Origin: Bacteroidales bacterium
GTDB taxonomy: Bacteria; Bacteroidota; Bacteroidia; Bacteroidales; Tenuifilaceae
Direction: 5' to 3'
Assembly (NCBI GenBank): GCA_011045955.1
Contig: DSBV01000109.1
Coordinates: 42,934-106,933, forward strand
DNA: 64,000 nt
Part shown: piece after piece, positions 1 through 9,036 of the stretch
Position numbering within the stretch: position 1 is the stretch's first letter
Layout of the letters: the number at the start of each line of letters is the position of its first letter
Made by a program: the position numbers and the translations under genes
Notes under the pieces: model-generated
Told to the model about the DNA's origin: nothing
Database searches by the model: none
Seen by the model: only the letters and a program-made list of their open reading frames with translations

Positions 1-199
1 GCCAACCCAAAAAGTCGGGGAAGCCATTGGGGGTAACCATTTGCGCGTTAATACCCAGGGCTTTAAGGGCATGGTAAAGCCCGAGCACAGAGCCAATAGC
101 ATCGCCATCGGGGTTGTGATGAGTGGTTATTACGATGTTTTTTGAACTGCTTATTGCCTTTATCAGCTCATTTAGTTGACTTTTATCAATTTGAAGCAT
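1..199 (-). CDS. DHH-family phosphoesterase / oligoribonuclease NrnA-like, N-terminal part (cut by window edge)
   Basis: Reverse translation MLQIDKSQLNELIKAISSSKNIVITTHHNPDGDAIGSVLGLYHALKALGINAQMVTPNGFPDFLG; THHNPDGDAIGS is the DHH-family metal motif. Confidence 0.8.
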   Translation of the reverse strand, partial: MLQIDKSQLNELIKAISSSKNIVITTHHNPDGDAIGSVLGLYHALKALGINAQMVTPNGFPDFLGW

Positions 200-289
200 C
201 CGTTGGATTATTTTTATAAACTGTTTACAAAGATATGTTTTGAGTTTTACTTTACATTTACTATTTTGGGAAAATAAATTAACAACGAT

Positions 290-709
290 ATGAATACACG
301 GTTCACTTTCTGTATGATTAAGCCCGATGCTTTTAAAAACGACACGGTAAGCGATATTTTATTGGAAATTCTTAAGGCAGGATTTAAGATAAGGGGGATA
401 AAAATTACCATGCTCACCAAGTCGAAGGCTGAACAGTTTTACGATATTCATCTGGGGAAAGAGTTTTTCGATAGGCTAACAACTTTTATGAGTTCAGGGC
501 CAGTAATGGCCATGGTTCTGGAACGCCCCGATGCGGTCGAATCGCTTCGAAAACTGATTGGTAAAACCGATCCATCCCAGGCCGACGAGGGTACAATACG
601 GAGAAAGTACGGAACCGATACAACCCATAATGCCGTTCATGCGGCCGACAGTTACGAACACGCTGAACGCGAGTGGAGTTTCTTCTTCTCCAAGAGGGAA
701 ATTTATTAG
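290..709 (+). CDS. ndk: Nucleoside diphosphate kinase
   Basis: FCMIKPDAFKN start, RKYGTDTTHNAVHAADSYEHAEREWSFFF with active-site His region. Confidence 0.93.
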   Translation: MNTRFTFCMIKPDAFKNDTVSDILLEILKAGFKIRGIKITMLTKSKAEQFYDIHLGKEFFDRLTTFMSSGPVMAMVLERPDAVESLRKLIGKTDPSQADEGTIRRKYGTDTTHNAVHAADSYEHAEREWSFFFSKREIY

Positions 710-833
710 TGTGAATCCTTAGTTATAGGGTCTTGCTTTTAAAAAACGAACTTGTTTGATAGTTTGCCGAAAAAATTCATTAGCTACTCTCAACAAAACA
801 ACATCAAGTTAAAACGAACAACCATCAACTAAA

Positions 834-859
834 AAAGCCAGTCTGTATTGACTGGCTCT
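834..859 (-). terminator. Hairpin terminator downstream of tRNA-Arg
   Basis: AGCCAGTC-tgtatt-GACTGGCT stem, followed on the minus strand by a T run. Confidence 0.7.
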
Positions 860-864
860 TCAAG

Positions 865-938
865 TGACCCCGGAGGGATTCAAACCCCCAACCTTCTGAT
901 CCGTAGTCAGATGCTCTATTCAGTTGAGCTACGGAGTC
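865..938 (-). tRNA. tRNA-Arg (anticodon ACG)
   Basis: Reverse strand GACTCCGTAGCTCAACTGAATAGAGCATCTGACTACGGATCAGAAGGTTGGGGGTTTGAATCCCTCCGGGGTCA; cloverleaf arms visible, anticodon loop CTACGGA. Confidence 0.92.
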
Positions 939-989
939 GTTTGTTTTGCGTCTGCAAAGATAGATATAATTTTTTTTCCTGCAAAGGGA

Positions 990-1023
990 GGTCAAAAAAA
1001 AAATCCCCAAACGGGAATTTTTT
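990..1023 (-). terminator. Terminator of rplS
   Basis: Reverse strand ATTCCC-gttt-GGGGAT stem plus T run right after the rplS stop. Confidence 0.55.
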
Positions 1024-1392
1024 TTAATTATTTTCACCTCCAATGCTGCGCTTTTTCTCTTTAATGCGAGCCTTTTTGCCGGTAAGGTTACGTAGGTAGT
1101 AAATACGAGCCCTACGAACTCTACCTTCCTTGGCAACTTCAATCTGTTCAATGAATGGTGAGTGCAAAGGGAAAATTCTTTCTACGCCAACACCGCCTGA
1201 AATTTTACGAACGGTAAAGGTTTCAGTAGCGCCGGTTCCTTTACGCTGAATCACAACACCCCTGAAGTTCTGAATACGCTCCTTGTTGCCTTCTTTAATC
1301 TTGTAGTGAACAACTACAGTGTCGCCACTCTTAAAATCGGGGTGATTCTTCTTCTCAACAAATGCTTGCTCGGCAATCTTAATGAGATCCAT
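1024..1392 (-). CDS. rplS: 50S ribosomal protein L19 (start inside the ORF-track ORF)
   Basis: [86 protein letters not shown]. Confidence 0.95.
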   Translation of the reverse strand: MDLIKIAEQAFVEKKNHPDFKSGDTVVVHYKIKEGNKERIQNFRGVVIQRKGTGATETFTVRKISGGVGVERIFPLHSPFIEQIEVAKEGRVRRARIYYLRNLTGKKARIKEKKRSIGGENN

Positions 1393-1551
1393 TTTAAAAT
1401 GTTTTAGTTGATTTACACTAAGGTGTGGAATATTATCGGCCCCTATGTCCTGATAAGAGATTACACACCAATTCAGGCGCAAAATTATTTACTTTTTAAG
1501 AAATTGCCAAAAATAGAAGCCATTAATTGTAAAATTTAAGAAAAAATCAAT

Positions 1552-2652
1552 TTATTCCCTCTTTATGCCTGCCTCATTCTTTCTCCGGTAAAAGTGTTTT
1601 GAGTTTCCATGCTCCCCATATTCAATCTCATAGCCGGTGAGTTGAATGCGTGCCTCAAGGCAATTCTTACAGTCGTCGGCAGCGTCATCGGTGCAGGGTT
1701 TATTTTCGTAAAGCTTGTAATCGTTGCGGTAGGCGCCAGGGGTAATGTTAGGCATAACGATATTGGCCCCCACCTTTATAGCCTTTTCCCTTCCAAGAGG
1801 GTCGATGGCTTGAAGTGCGGTTGGTGCGGCAATGTTAATATCCTTCATGAGAATTCGAAGCAAAGCCGTCATCTTAAGGGCTAGGTTAAAGCGTTCGGTA
1901 ATAGGAAGAAGTTTATCGCGATGCTGGAAAAGAGGAGTGTCGGGGTGTTCAACGTATGGCCCCATGCCAACCATATCCACATCCATTTCCTGCATCCAAA
2001 GTAGGTCATCGGCAAGGTGCTCTAAGGTTTGAAAAGGTAACCCTATCATCACTCCAGTTCCAACTTGGTATCCAACACGTCGGAGTGCCCTCAGGCATTC
2101 CAGCCGATCATCGAAATCGTGGATTTTATCGTTGGGGTGTAGTTTTGCGTAAAGCTCACGGTTCGAGGCCTCAATACGAAGCAGGTAACGAACGGCGCCT
2201 TTGGCAAACCATCGCCGGTATGTTTCCTCAGTCTGCTCACCTAGCGAAAGTGTAATTCCTAGCTCATGGTTGGTGGCTTTGTTGATTTTATCGAGCAGGT
2301 TTTCTATTCTATCAACAAACTTTTTAGTGCTTACTTCGCCGGTTTGAATGGCAATGCTGCCGTAACGGTTTTCCCAGGCAAATTTGGCTGCTTCAATTAC
2401 CTCATCGTCGGTTAAATTGTACCGGTGAACATTGGTGTTACCCGAACGGATGCCACAGTAAAAACAGTTTTTACAGCAAATATTCGACATTTCAATTAAT
2501 CCTCTGAAGTAAACCTTGCGCCCAATATACTTGGTCTTTACTTCAGCGGCCTTTGCGAAAAGCTTTGTTTTTTCCTCGCCCTCGCACCCCAAAAGGTAAA
2601 CAAGTTCTTCCTTGTTGAAAGTATCTTTATTTAAAAGATTATCGATGTTCAT
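1552..2652 (-). CDS. hydE: [FeFe]-hydrogenase H-cluster radical SAM maturase HydE
   Basis: Radical SAM motif CCKNCFYCGIRSGN, GTGVMIGLPFQTLEHLADDL, ITPGAYRNDYKLYENKPC. Confidence 0.88.
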   Translation of the reverse strand: MNIDNLLNKDTFNKEELVYLLGCEGEEKTKLFAKAAEVKTKYIGRKVYFRGLIEMSNICCKNCFYCGIRSGNTNVHRYNLTDDEVIEAAKFAWENRYGSIAIQTGEVSTKKFVDRIENLLDKINKATNHELGITLSLGEQTEETYRRWFAKGAVRYLLRIEASNRELYAKLHPNDKIHDFDDRLECLRALRRVGYQVGTGVMIGLPFQTLEHLADDLLWMQEMDVDMVGMGPYVEHPDTPLFQHRDKLLPITERFNLALKMTALLRILMKDINIAAPTALQAIDPLGREKAIKVGANIVMPNITPGAYRNDYKLYENKPCTDDAADDCKNCLEARIQLTGYEIEYGEHGNSKHFYRRKNEAGIKRE

Positions 2653-2734
2653 TGTAAATTAGTTTATATTTTTTCCTAAGTTTACCAGCAAAATGTGGTG
2701 GTTGGTAATTCATTGCAAAAATAAATTAATTCCC

Positions 2735-3427
2735 ATGGAACGAGCTAAGGCAATAGGTCAAATAATAACTGTTATAAAACAGCTTAAAAAGGAAGCGGAT
2801 GAGCTATTTGCGCCTGATAAAATAATTAACCGTTCAGAATTGCTTATTGAGGAGTTTTTTCAGCAACTTTTCAACCCGTTTGTAAAAAAGGTTAAGGCCG
2901 ATATACGTTCTTTGCCACTGGATGAGTATTTACCCATTGAGCTGGACTCATGGATTAGAGTTCTAAAAATGAAACTGGTTGTCATTGAGCGCGGGGAGCT
3001 CACCGAGAAGTATGCTGAGGTGCTGTACATCAAGCAAAGGTTTTACCCGGAACTAATTGATGTTTTAAAGGAGCTGCAGCTCGAGGCACTTGAAGCCGAA
3101 TTTGATGCTCGTGTTGATAAGGAACAATTATCAAAACCAATTCTTGGCCCTAACACCATAGTTCTTTCCATTGAATCGGTAGCTATGCTTATTGCCATGC
3201 TATACAACTTCAACATCATCTCGGGCGCAGTTCCCGTTGATGAGATATGCAAAAGCTTTGCCGCGATGACTGGATATAATGCAGGCGAACTGAAACAACT
3301 ACTTAGGTTTGACGAGGAGAATGGCCGACTAACATCAATTGTAAAAGCTGAGGATATGGATGTGCTGCTTAAGCTTTTGCGGAGTATTGTGGCCAGAATC
3401 GAAAACTTACGCCAGTATACCGATTAG
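2735..3427 (+). CDS. Conserved hypothetical protein, mostly helical
   Basis: Intact ORF; start placed at MERAKAIGQ; no domain recognised. Confidence 0.6.
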   Translation: MERAKAIGQIITVIKQLKKEADELFAPDKIINRSELLIEEFFQQLFNPFVKKVKADIRSLPLDEYLPIELDSWIRVLKMKLVVIERGELTEKYAEVLYIKQRFYPELIDVLKELQLEALEAEFDARVDKEQLSKPILGPNTIVLSIESVAMLIAMLYNFNIISGAVPVDEICKSFAAMTGYNAGELKQLLRFDEENGRLTSIVKAEDMDVLLKLLRSIVARIENLRQYTD

Positions 3428-3819
3428 TTATAGGGAATGCATTTATAGGGCAGGTTGATATCGGGCAGTTCAAACAGAACTACCCCCTCATGGAGCAACT
3501 CCTCATCCTCCTCATGGTAGTTCCAAATAACCTCAACCTCAAAATTTGCGCTCCGAAACGATGAAATTTTTCTTAAAACGTCGCGGAGATACTTGTATGA
3601 AGTAGAGTTTATATACCTAAAGTTAAGGTCAATAATGATTTTTGATGGCTCTTGGTTTTTAATGAACTCATAGTATTCATCGAGCCAATCGAGTATTTGC
3701 TGGTAAAATTCCTTGGCATTCTCCGGGTGCGAAATGCCGGAAATGGAAAATACTTTTGTGTCAGGGTTGAAGTATATTTCGGGTGAATCAATCTCAGCCT
3801 CTATTCTTAAAGTTTTCAT
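3424..3819 (-). CDS. DUF1987 / SiaC-family regulatory phosphoprotein
   Basis: MKTLRIEAEIDSPEIYFNPDTKVFSISGISHPENAKEFYQQILDWLDEYYE...NFRYINSTSYKYLRDVLRKI. Confidence 0.8.
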   Translation of the reverse strand: MKTLRIEAEIDSPEIYFNPDTKVFSISGISHPENAKEFYQQILDWLDEYYEFIKNQEPSKIIIDLNFRYINSTSYKYLRDVLRKISSFRSANFEVEVIWNYHEEDEELLHEGVVLFELPDINLPYKCIPYN

Positions 3820-4060
3820 TGGTCCTTCTTTCAATTAACAACGTAAAATTAAACCTTTAGCGTCATTAATAGCAAACTTTTAACAATATCTTTGATGAAA
3901 ATAGGAAATAATCGGGTGAAGTTTTAAACCTTTTGGGTAAAATAACATCAATAGTAAAACACTTTTTAGCTATTTGCTGGTGGTAAAAATTAATTTTGGT
4001 TTTATATTTGTGATATACACATTAGCTTCCGGCACTTTCATGGAGAGTTGGTTGGTTAGT

Positions 4061-4497
4061 TCAAGGAAGCTTTCGGTTTTCGTGTAAAATCGGAGTGTTT
4101 GGGGCGAAGGGGGTCAACTTGACCTCCTTCATTTCGTTTATTACTTTTTTAAAAATGAAGTAAACGGCGAGTATTAAAAACCCAAATCCAATGATATGGT
4201 TTGTACGAATGGTTTCCGTTTTGAAAGCATAAAAACAACCAGTGTTATGGCTTCCTGAATCACTTTGAGTTCAACGAGCGAAAAGGGGCCTCCATTTTCT
4301 CTAAAGCCTAAACGGTTTGCAGGTACCTGAAAAAAATATTCGAATAGGGCTATGCCCCAGCTAATAAGAACTATACCCACTAAACTTAAGTTCTCAAACC
4401 ATTTCATGTCTTTAAACTTAAGGTGTCCATATCAAGCAAGGGTCATGAAGGTGTTGGACAATTCAAGAAGCAAAATGGTAATCAATCCTCTGGTCAT
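4061..4497 (-). pseudogene. DMT-family (DUF486) small membrane protein, disrupted by one nonsense codon and one frameshift
   Basis: MTRGLITILLLELSNTFMTLA[TGA]YGHLKFKDMKWFENLSLVGIVLISWGIALFEYFFQVPANRLGFRENGGPFSLVELKVIQEAITLVVF then the frame changes to YAFKTETIRTNHIIGFGFLILAVYFIFKK. Confidence 0.8.
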
Positions 4498-4591
4498 ACG
4501 ATGTTATTTAAAAATTGTGTGCAAAATTATAGGTTGTGTTAGAATGCAATGAGCACAAACTCTTTTTTATCCTGTAATTTTAAGTTAATTC

Positions 4592-4625
4592 TTGTTAATA
4601 CTCAATCAATTTTTCGATACTTTTG
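4592..4625 (+). promoter_or_regulatory. Bacteroidota-type promoter upstream of the yicC-like gene
   Basis: TTG (4592-4594), 23 nt, then TACTTTTG (4618-4625), which fits TAnnTTTG; start codon about 24 nt downstream. Confidence 0.5.
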
Positions 4626-4648
4626 TGGTGATATTTAAATATACTACC

Positions 4649-5527
4649 ATGTTGGTATCGATGACCGGCTATGGAAGAGCCGAAACGGTATTTGGGAACA
4701 AGAAAATTGTTGTTGAGGTTCGTTCGCTTAACTCAAAGCAGCTCGATTTTAACCTTCGTTTGCCCGCTATTTACCGTGAGCTGGAGATGGAGATCAGAAC
4801 AAGGACTGCCAAGCAGCTGGAGCGCGGAAAGGTTGATATGTCTATTAGCATAGAGGAGGCTGCTGAGTCGCAAACCATACCTATTAATGATACAGTTTTC
4901 ATGGCTTACTACCGGCAACTTAGCGATATTGCTTCAAAAAATAGCATCAATTTCAACCCTGCCGAGGTTGTTCCGGCAATTCTGCGATTACCTGAGGTAA
5001 TTAGTGCGCAAAAGGAAGAGATTGCCCCCGAAGAGTTTGACGCAGTTTTGCAGGCTTGTGCTGAAGCGTTGAACGCGTTAATCCAGTTCCGAAAACAAGA
5101 GGGCGCTATTCTTGAAAAGGATCTACTGAGCCGTGTTAACCTGATACTTGAATACTTGCAAAGGGTTGAGCCTTACGAAAAGCAACGTATACAGGATGTG
5201 CGTAAACGCATTTCGGATAGCCTAAAGCAAATTGATGCCAATATTAGAGTTGACGATAACCGTTTTGAGCAGGAGGTGATTTACTACCTTGAAAAGCTAG
5301 ACATTACCGAGGAGAAAGTCCGTTTGCGACAGCATTGTAGCTATTTTACGGAAACAGTAAACCAGCCCGAACCGGTTGGACGCAAGCTTGGGTTTATAGC
5401 CCAGGAAATGGGACGCGAAATAAATACCTTGGGGTCAAAGGCAAACCATGCCGAAATCCAAAAAATTGTGGTGATGATGAAGGATGAACTTGAGAAAATC
5501 AAGGAGCAATCGCTAAACATCTTGTAG
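4649..5527 (+). CDS. YicC/YloC family endoribonuclease
   Basis: MLVSMTGYGRAE...VEVRSLNSKQLDFNLRLP...FIAQEMGREINTLGSKANHAEIQKIVVMMKDELEKIKEQSLNIL. Confidence 0.92.
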   Translation: MLVSMTGYGRAETVFGNKKIVVEVRSLNSKQLDFNLRLPAIYRELEMEIRTRTAKQLERGKVDMSISIEEAAESQTIPINDTVFMAYYRQLSDIASKNSINFNPAEVVPAILRLPEVISAQKEEIAPEEFDAVLQACAEALNALIQFRKQEGAILEKDLLSRVNLILEYLQRVEPYEKQRIQDVRKRISDSLKQIDANIRVDDNRFEQEVIYYLEKLDITEEKVRLRQHCSYFTETVNQPEPVGRKLGFIAQEMGREINTLGSKANHAEIQKIVVMMKDELEKIKEQSLNIL

Positions 5528-5530
5528 TGA

Positions 5531-6103
5531 ATGGATGGTAAACTTTTAATATTTTCAGCCCCTTCGGGTGCAGGTAAAACTACCATTGTAAGGCATTTGC
5601 TGGAAAAATTCCCGCAATTGGAGTTTTCGGTATCGGCTTGCAGTCGAATGCCGCGCGATGGAGAGGTAAACGGCAAGGATTACTATTTCCTTACGGTTGA
5701 TGAATTCCGCAACAAAATAGATAATGGTGAATTTGTTGAGTGGGAAGAGGTTTACCCCGGCTCATACTATGGGACTTTATGGACCGAAATAAGACGCATT
5801 TGGGAAAAGGGACACCATGTGATGTTCGATGTTGATGTTAAGGGAGGGGTTAACCTCAAGCGAAAGTTTCCGAATAACTCGTTGGCAGTATTTGTGATGC
5901 CTCCTTCCATTGACGAATTGCGTGAACGGCTCCTTAAAAGAAGAACTGAAACCGAGGAGTCGCTTAAGGTGCGTATTGGTAAAGCACAGGAGGAAATGAC
6001 CTATGCAAATCAGTTCGATTATGTATTAACCAATAATCAGGTAGAAACTGTATTTGCCGAGGCTGAGCGCATAGTTGAAAATTTTTTATTGAAAAAATTA
6101 TGA
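5531..6103 (+). CDS. gmk: Guanylate kinase
   Basis: LLIFSAPSGAGKTTIVRHLLEKFPQLEFSVSACSRMPRDGEVNGKDYYFLTVDEF. Confidence 0.95.
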   Translation: MDGKLLIFSAPSGAGKTTIVRHLLEKFPQLEFSVSACSRMPRDGEVNGKDYYFLTVDEFRNKIDNGEFVEWEEVYPGSYYGTLWTEIRRIWEKGHHVMFDVDVKGGVNLKRKFPNNSLAVFVMPPSIDELRERLLKRRTETEESLKVRIGKAQEEMTYANQFDYVLTNNQVETVFAEAERIVENFLLKKL

Positions 6104-6702
6104 AAGTAGGACTATTCTTTGGGTCGTTTAACCCAATACACACGGGGCATCTGGTAATAGCCGAATATATACTCGAGTTTTCCGATTTATCGGAGATATG
6201 GTTTGTGGTTAGCCCACAAAATCCGCTAAAAAGCCCTGACGATTTGGAAAAGGATGAGCATAGGTTAAACATGGCTCGTTTAGCTGTGCACGAGAACAAT
6301 AAAAGGCTTAAGGTTTGCGAAATTGAAATGTCCATGCCTCGTCCTTCGTACACTATTGATACCCTTAAGAAACTTGGTGAACAGTATCCCACGAATCATT
6401 TTGTGTTGATTATTGGCTCCGATACTCTTCAAACTTTACCTCAATGGAAAAGCTATGATGAGTTGATATCGGGTTACGATTTCTTGGTTTACCCGCGCGA
6501 CAGCAATGCCTATAAGCAAGATTTCCCTTCAGAAAGATTTAGCCTAGTTGATGCGCCGGTTATTGGAATATCTTCTACGCATATCCGATCAATAATAGCC
6601 AAGGGAAAGGATGTTTTAGGTTATGTTCCCGATGATGTTTGGGATTACATTGAGAGGCATGGACTATACGGATACAAAGGGATTAAGATTTCAAATCTAT
6701 AG
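6100..6702 (+). CDS. nadD: Nicotinate-nucleotide adenylyltransferase
   Basis: VGLFFGSFNPIHTGHLVIAEYILE, PSYTIDTLKKL, FVLIIGSDTLQTLPQWKSY, ISSTHIRSII. Confidence 0.94.
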   Translation: MKVGLFFGSFNPIHTGHLVIAEYILEFSDLSEIWFVVSPQNPLKSPDDLEKDEHRLNMARLAVHENNKRLKVCEIEMSMPRPSYTIDTLKKLGEQYPTNHFVLIIGSDTLQTLPQWKSYDELISGYDFLVYPRDSNAYKQDFPSERFSLVDAPVIGISSTHIRSIIAKGKDVLGYVPDDVWDYIERHGLYGYKGIKISNL

Positions 6703-6703
6703 G

Positions 6704-6961
6704 ATGGAAAGGTTCGTGGATTTACTTCAGGAAGGGAAACTTACTGAAGCCGAAGAGTTTCTGCAAAATTTAGATCAAGCCAACGATAATGTTCTATACT
6801 GCTGGGGTCGGTTGTATTCCAGAAAAGGCGATGAAGCAAAGGCCATTTCGTATTACGCTAAAGCATTAGAGGTTTACCCTAATAACGAGGAGGCTAGGGT
6901 AAGACTCGAGATTGCAAGAGAAATATTATCGTTTCGCGATGCAAACCTATACAACCATTAG
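6704..6961 (+). CDS. Small TPR-repeat protein
   Basis: MERFVDLLQEGKLTEAEEFLQNL...WGRLYSRKGDEAKAISYYAKALEVYPNNEEARVRLEIA. Confidence 0.65.
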   Translation: MERFVDLLQEGKLTEAEEFLQNLDQANDNVLYCWGRLYSRKGDEAKAISYYAKALEVYPNNEEARVRLEIAREILSFRDANLYNH

Positions 6962-7282
6962 GGCATCTGCAAATTCCCTATTAGGAACTGAATTGCAATT
7001 TCAGCCGATTTGGCATGTATTAAGTTTGGTGTACGCTCATCGCCCACTTGTTGCTCAATGTAATCAGGGTATTATCCACAAGCAAGAAAGCATTTTCTAC
7101 TGTTGTGGCACTCATACGGATACACCTGGTAAGCCATTTAGACCTGATGTGGGTAGTAACCGAGGGTAGGCGTGCCTATACCAAGCGCAGGACAAGCCGC
7201 AACAAGAGCTCTTCAGCCATACAAATGTCCCTCTTTTGAGGGGGGTAGGTTTTATTAAAACGAAAAACTGATTTGTAAATCA

Positions 7283-8130
7283 TTGAATATGAATAATATA
7301 AAAACAAAACCGACAATTATTGAGTTTTGTCGGTTGATAGTGAAAAATATTATTGGATATAGAGTGTACAGGGCAAACGATCCTTCGCGTGAGTTCATTG
7401 CTGTTTCTGGACATATTCATCCCGACACAATGTTTTTCGATTCCATTTCGCTCAATACCTTGTCGCAGAATATATACTATCGGGTATCAGCAGTTAATAG
7501 CCGTTATCAGTATTCGGTACAGTAGCCAATTCTAAGGTTGTGCCGTCCCGATTCTAATTCGCCCGCCCCGGCTGTTATCTACGATTTTTTAGTTCCCGAA
7601 AAGTCGGTAACCCTCAATTGGCATTGCAGCCCAAGCTCCGATGTGGCGATACAACGTATTCTGCGTCGAACCGAAAGCGATTCGCAATGGTTTGTGATCG
7701 ATAGCTTGAAACCAGGCGTTGGGAAATATGTCGAATTGAAGGTTGTTCCCAAAACAACCTACTACTACTCGCTGGTAAGTGTCGATAGTTCCGGGAATAT
7801 TTCCAAAATGGCCAGTTCCATATCGGCACGGCCATACTACACCAGTAAACGTGAATCGGTTAAGCAGTTTACTGCCAAGTATAATAGGAAAAGTAATTCG
7901 GTAACGCTAAATTAGCAATACACTGAAAACCAGTCAAGTGGTTACTGGTTTGTGTTTTACAGAAAAACCAACAATAACGATTTTATTGAGCTGAAAGGCC
8001 TTAAACCGGATATTAATGAGTTTGTGGATTCATCACCGCAAAAGGTTTAAATACCTATGGTATTTTTATAATGACTGCCGATGGAGAGCAATCGGAAATG
8101 GTTACTCAAAAGATTGATGTTACTGAGTAA
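7283..8130 (+). pseudogene. Degenerate fibronectin type III repeat protein
   Basis: GYRVYRANDPSREFIAVSG...YYRVSAVNSRYQYS[TAG]...VTLNWHCSPSSDVAIQRILRRTESDSQWF...TYYYSLVSVDSSGNIS...VTLN[TAG]QYTENQSSGYWFVFYRKTNNNDFIELKGLKP, then a frameshift near 8048 leading to GLNTYGIFIMTADGEQSEMVTQKIDVTE*. Confidence 0.8.
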
Positions 8131-8137
8131 AAGTATT

Positions 8138-8160
8138 AAGCCCTGCAAAAAGCAGGGCTT
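8138..8160. terminator. Bidirectional hairpin terminator
   Basis: AAGCCCTGC-aaaaa-GCAGGGCTT. Confidence 0.75.
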
Positions 8161-8187
8161 TTATTCAATTTCTTTGATTTTAACACC

Positions 8188-9036
8188 TTATATCAAACCA
8201 ATTTTTACTCTGGCCCAGCTGCTTGCCATCAGCAACATTTTTTTTGTGTTGCTTATTCGGTAGCGTTTACCAAGGAGTTTGGGTGGAGAAATTTGTTTTA
8301 TCTTACTAAAAAGCGATAGGTAGTAACGGTAAGCTACAAAAACTCCCAGTTTATATTTGTCCTCCAACATTTTAATGCCTTCAAGTGCAGCATCAAAATC
8401 CGATTGGATATCGGCTTCAATTTGTAGTTTTTGTTCCAGAGTAAAGTTGTTGAAATCGACATTCGGAAAGTAAACCCTGCCCAGATCGTAGAAGTCCTCA
8501 CTTATATCACGTAAAAAGTTAATTTTTTGGAATGCTGTCCCCAGCCTTCGTGCTGGTTGGTAAAGTTTTTCATACATAACCTGATTGCCTCGGCAAAAAA
8601 CTTTGAGACACATTAGTCCAACCACTTCGGCCGAACCGTAAATGTATTCGCCTATCTTATCCTTATCGTATGTTGTTGGGTCAAGGTCCATTTCCATGCT
8701 ATGCAGAAAGGCATCTATTAGGTGCCTATCGATGTTGTACTGGTTAGCCACAAGCTGAAAGCTTTGCAGTATTGGATTCAGGGAGATACCCTCTTCAATG
8801 GCTTTATAGGTATCTGTTTTAAATCGGGCAAGTAGCTCAGGCTTATTGAATTGATGAAATGAGTCCACAATTTCATCGGCAAAGCGCACAAACCCGTAAA
8901 TGGCATAAATGGCATCGCGGGTAGGCTTATCGAAAAGGCGTGTTCCTAAAGAAAAACTTGTGCTGTAGCGGTTAGTTGTAATCCTGCTACACTCCATGCA
9001 TACATTATTATAAAGTTCGATTCTATCGCTTATCAT
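8188..9036 (-). CDS. crtB: Phytoene/squalene synthase family protein
   Basis: SFSLGTRLFDKPTRDAIYAIYGFVRFADEIVDSF; GTAFQKINFLRDISEDFYDLGRVYFP. Confidence 0.9.
   Translation of the reverse strand: MISDRIELYNNVCMECSRITTNRYSTSFSLGTRLFDKPTRDAIYAIYGFVRFADEIVDSFHQFNKPELLARFKTDTYKAIEEGISLNPILQSFQLVANQYNIDRHLIDAFLHSMEMDLDPTTYDKDKIGEYIYGSAEVVGLMCLKVFCRGNQVMYEKLYQPARRLGTAFQKINFLRDISEDFYDLGRVYFPNVDFNNFTLEQKLQIEADIQSDFDAALEGIKMLEDKYKLGVFVAYRYYLSLFSKIKQISPPKLLGKRYRISNTKKMLLMASSWARVKIGLI

Noticed and set aside
825-1151. ORF-track 108-aa minus-strand ORF
   Set aside because: It spans tRNA-Arg and rplS in another frame; spurious
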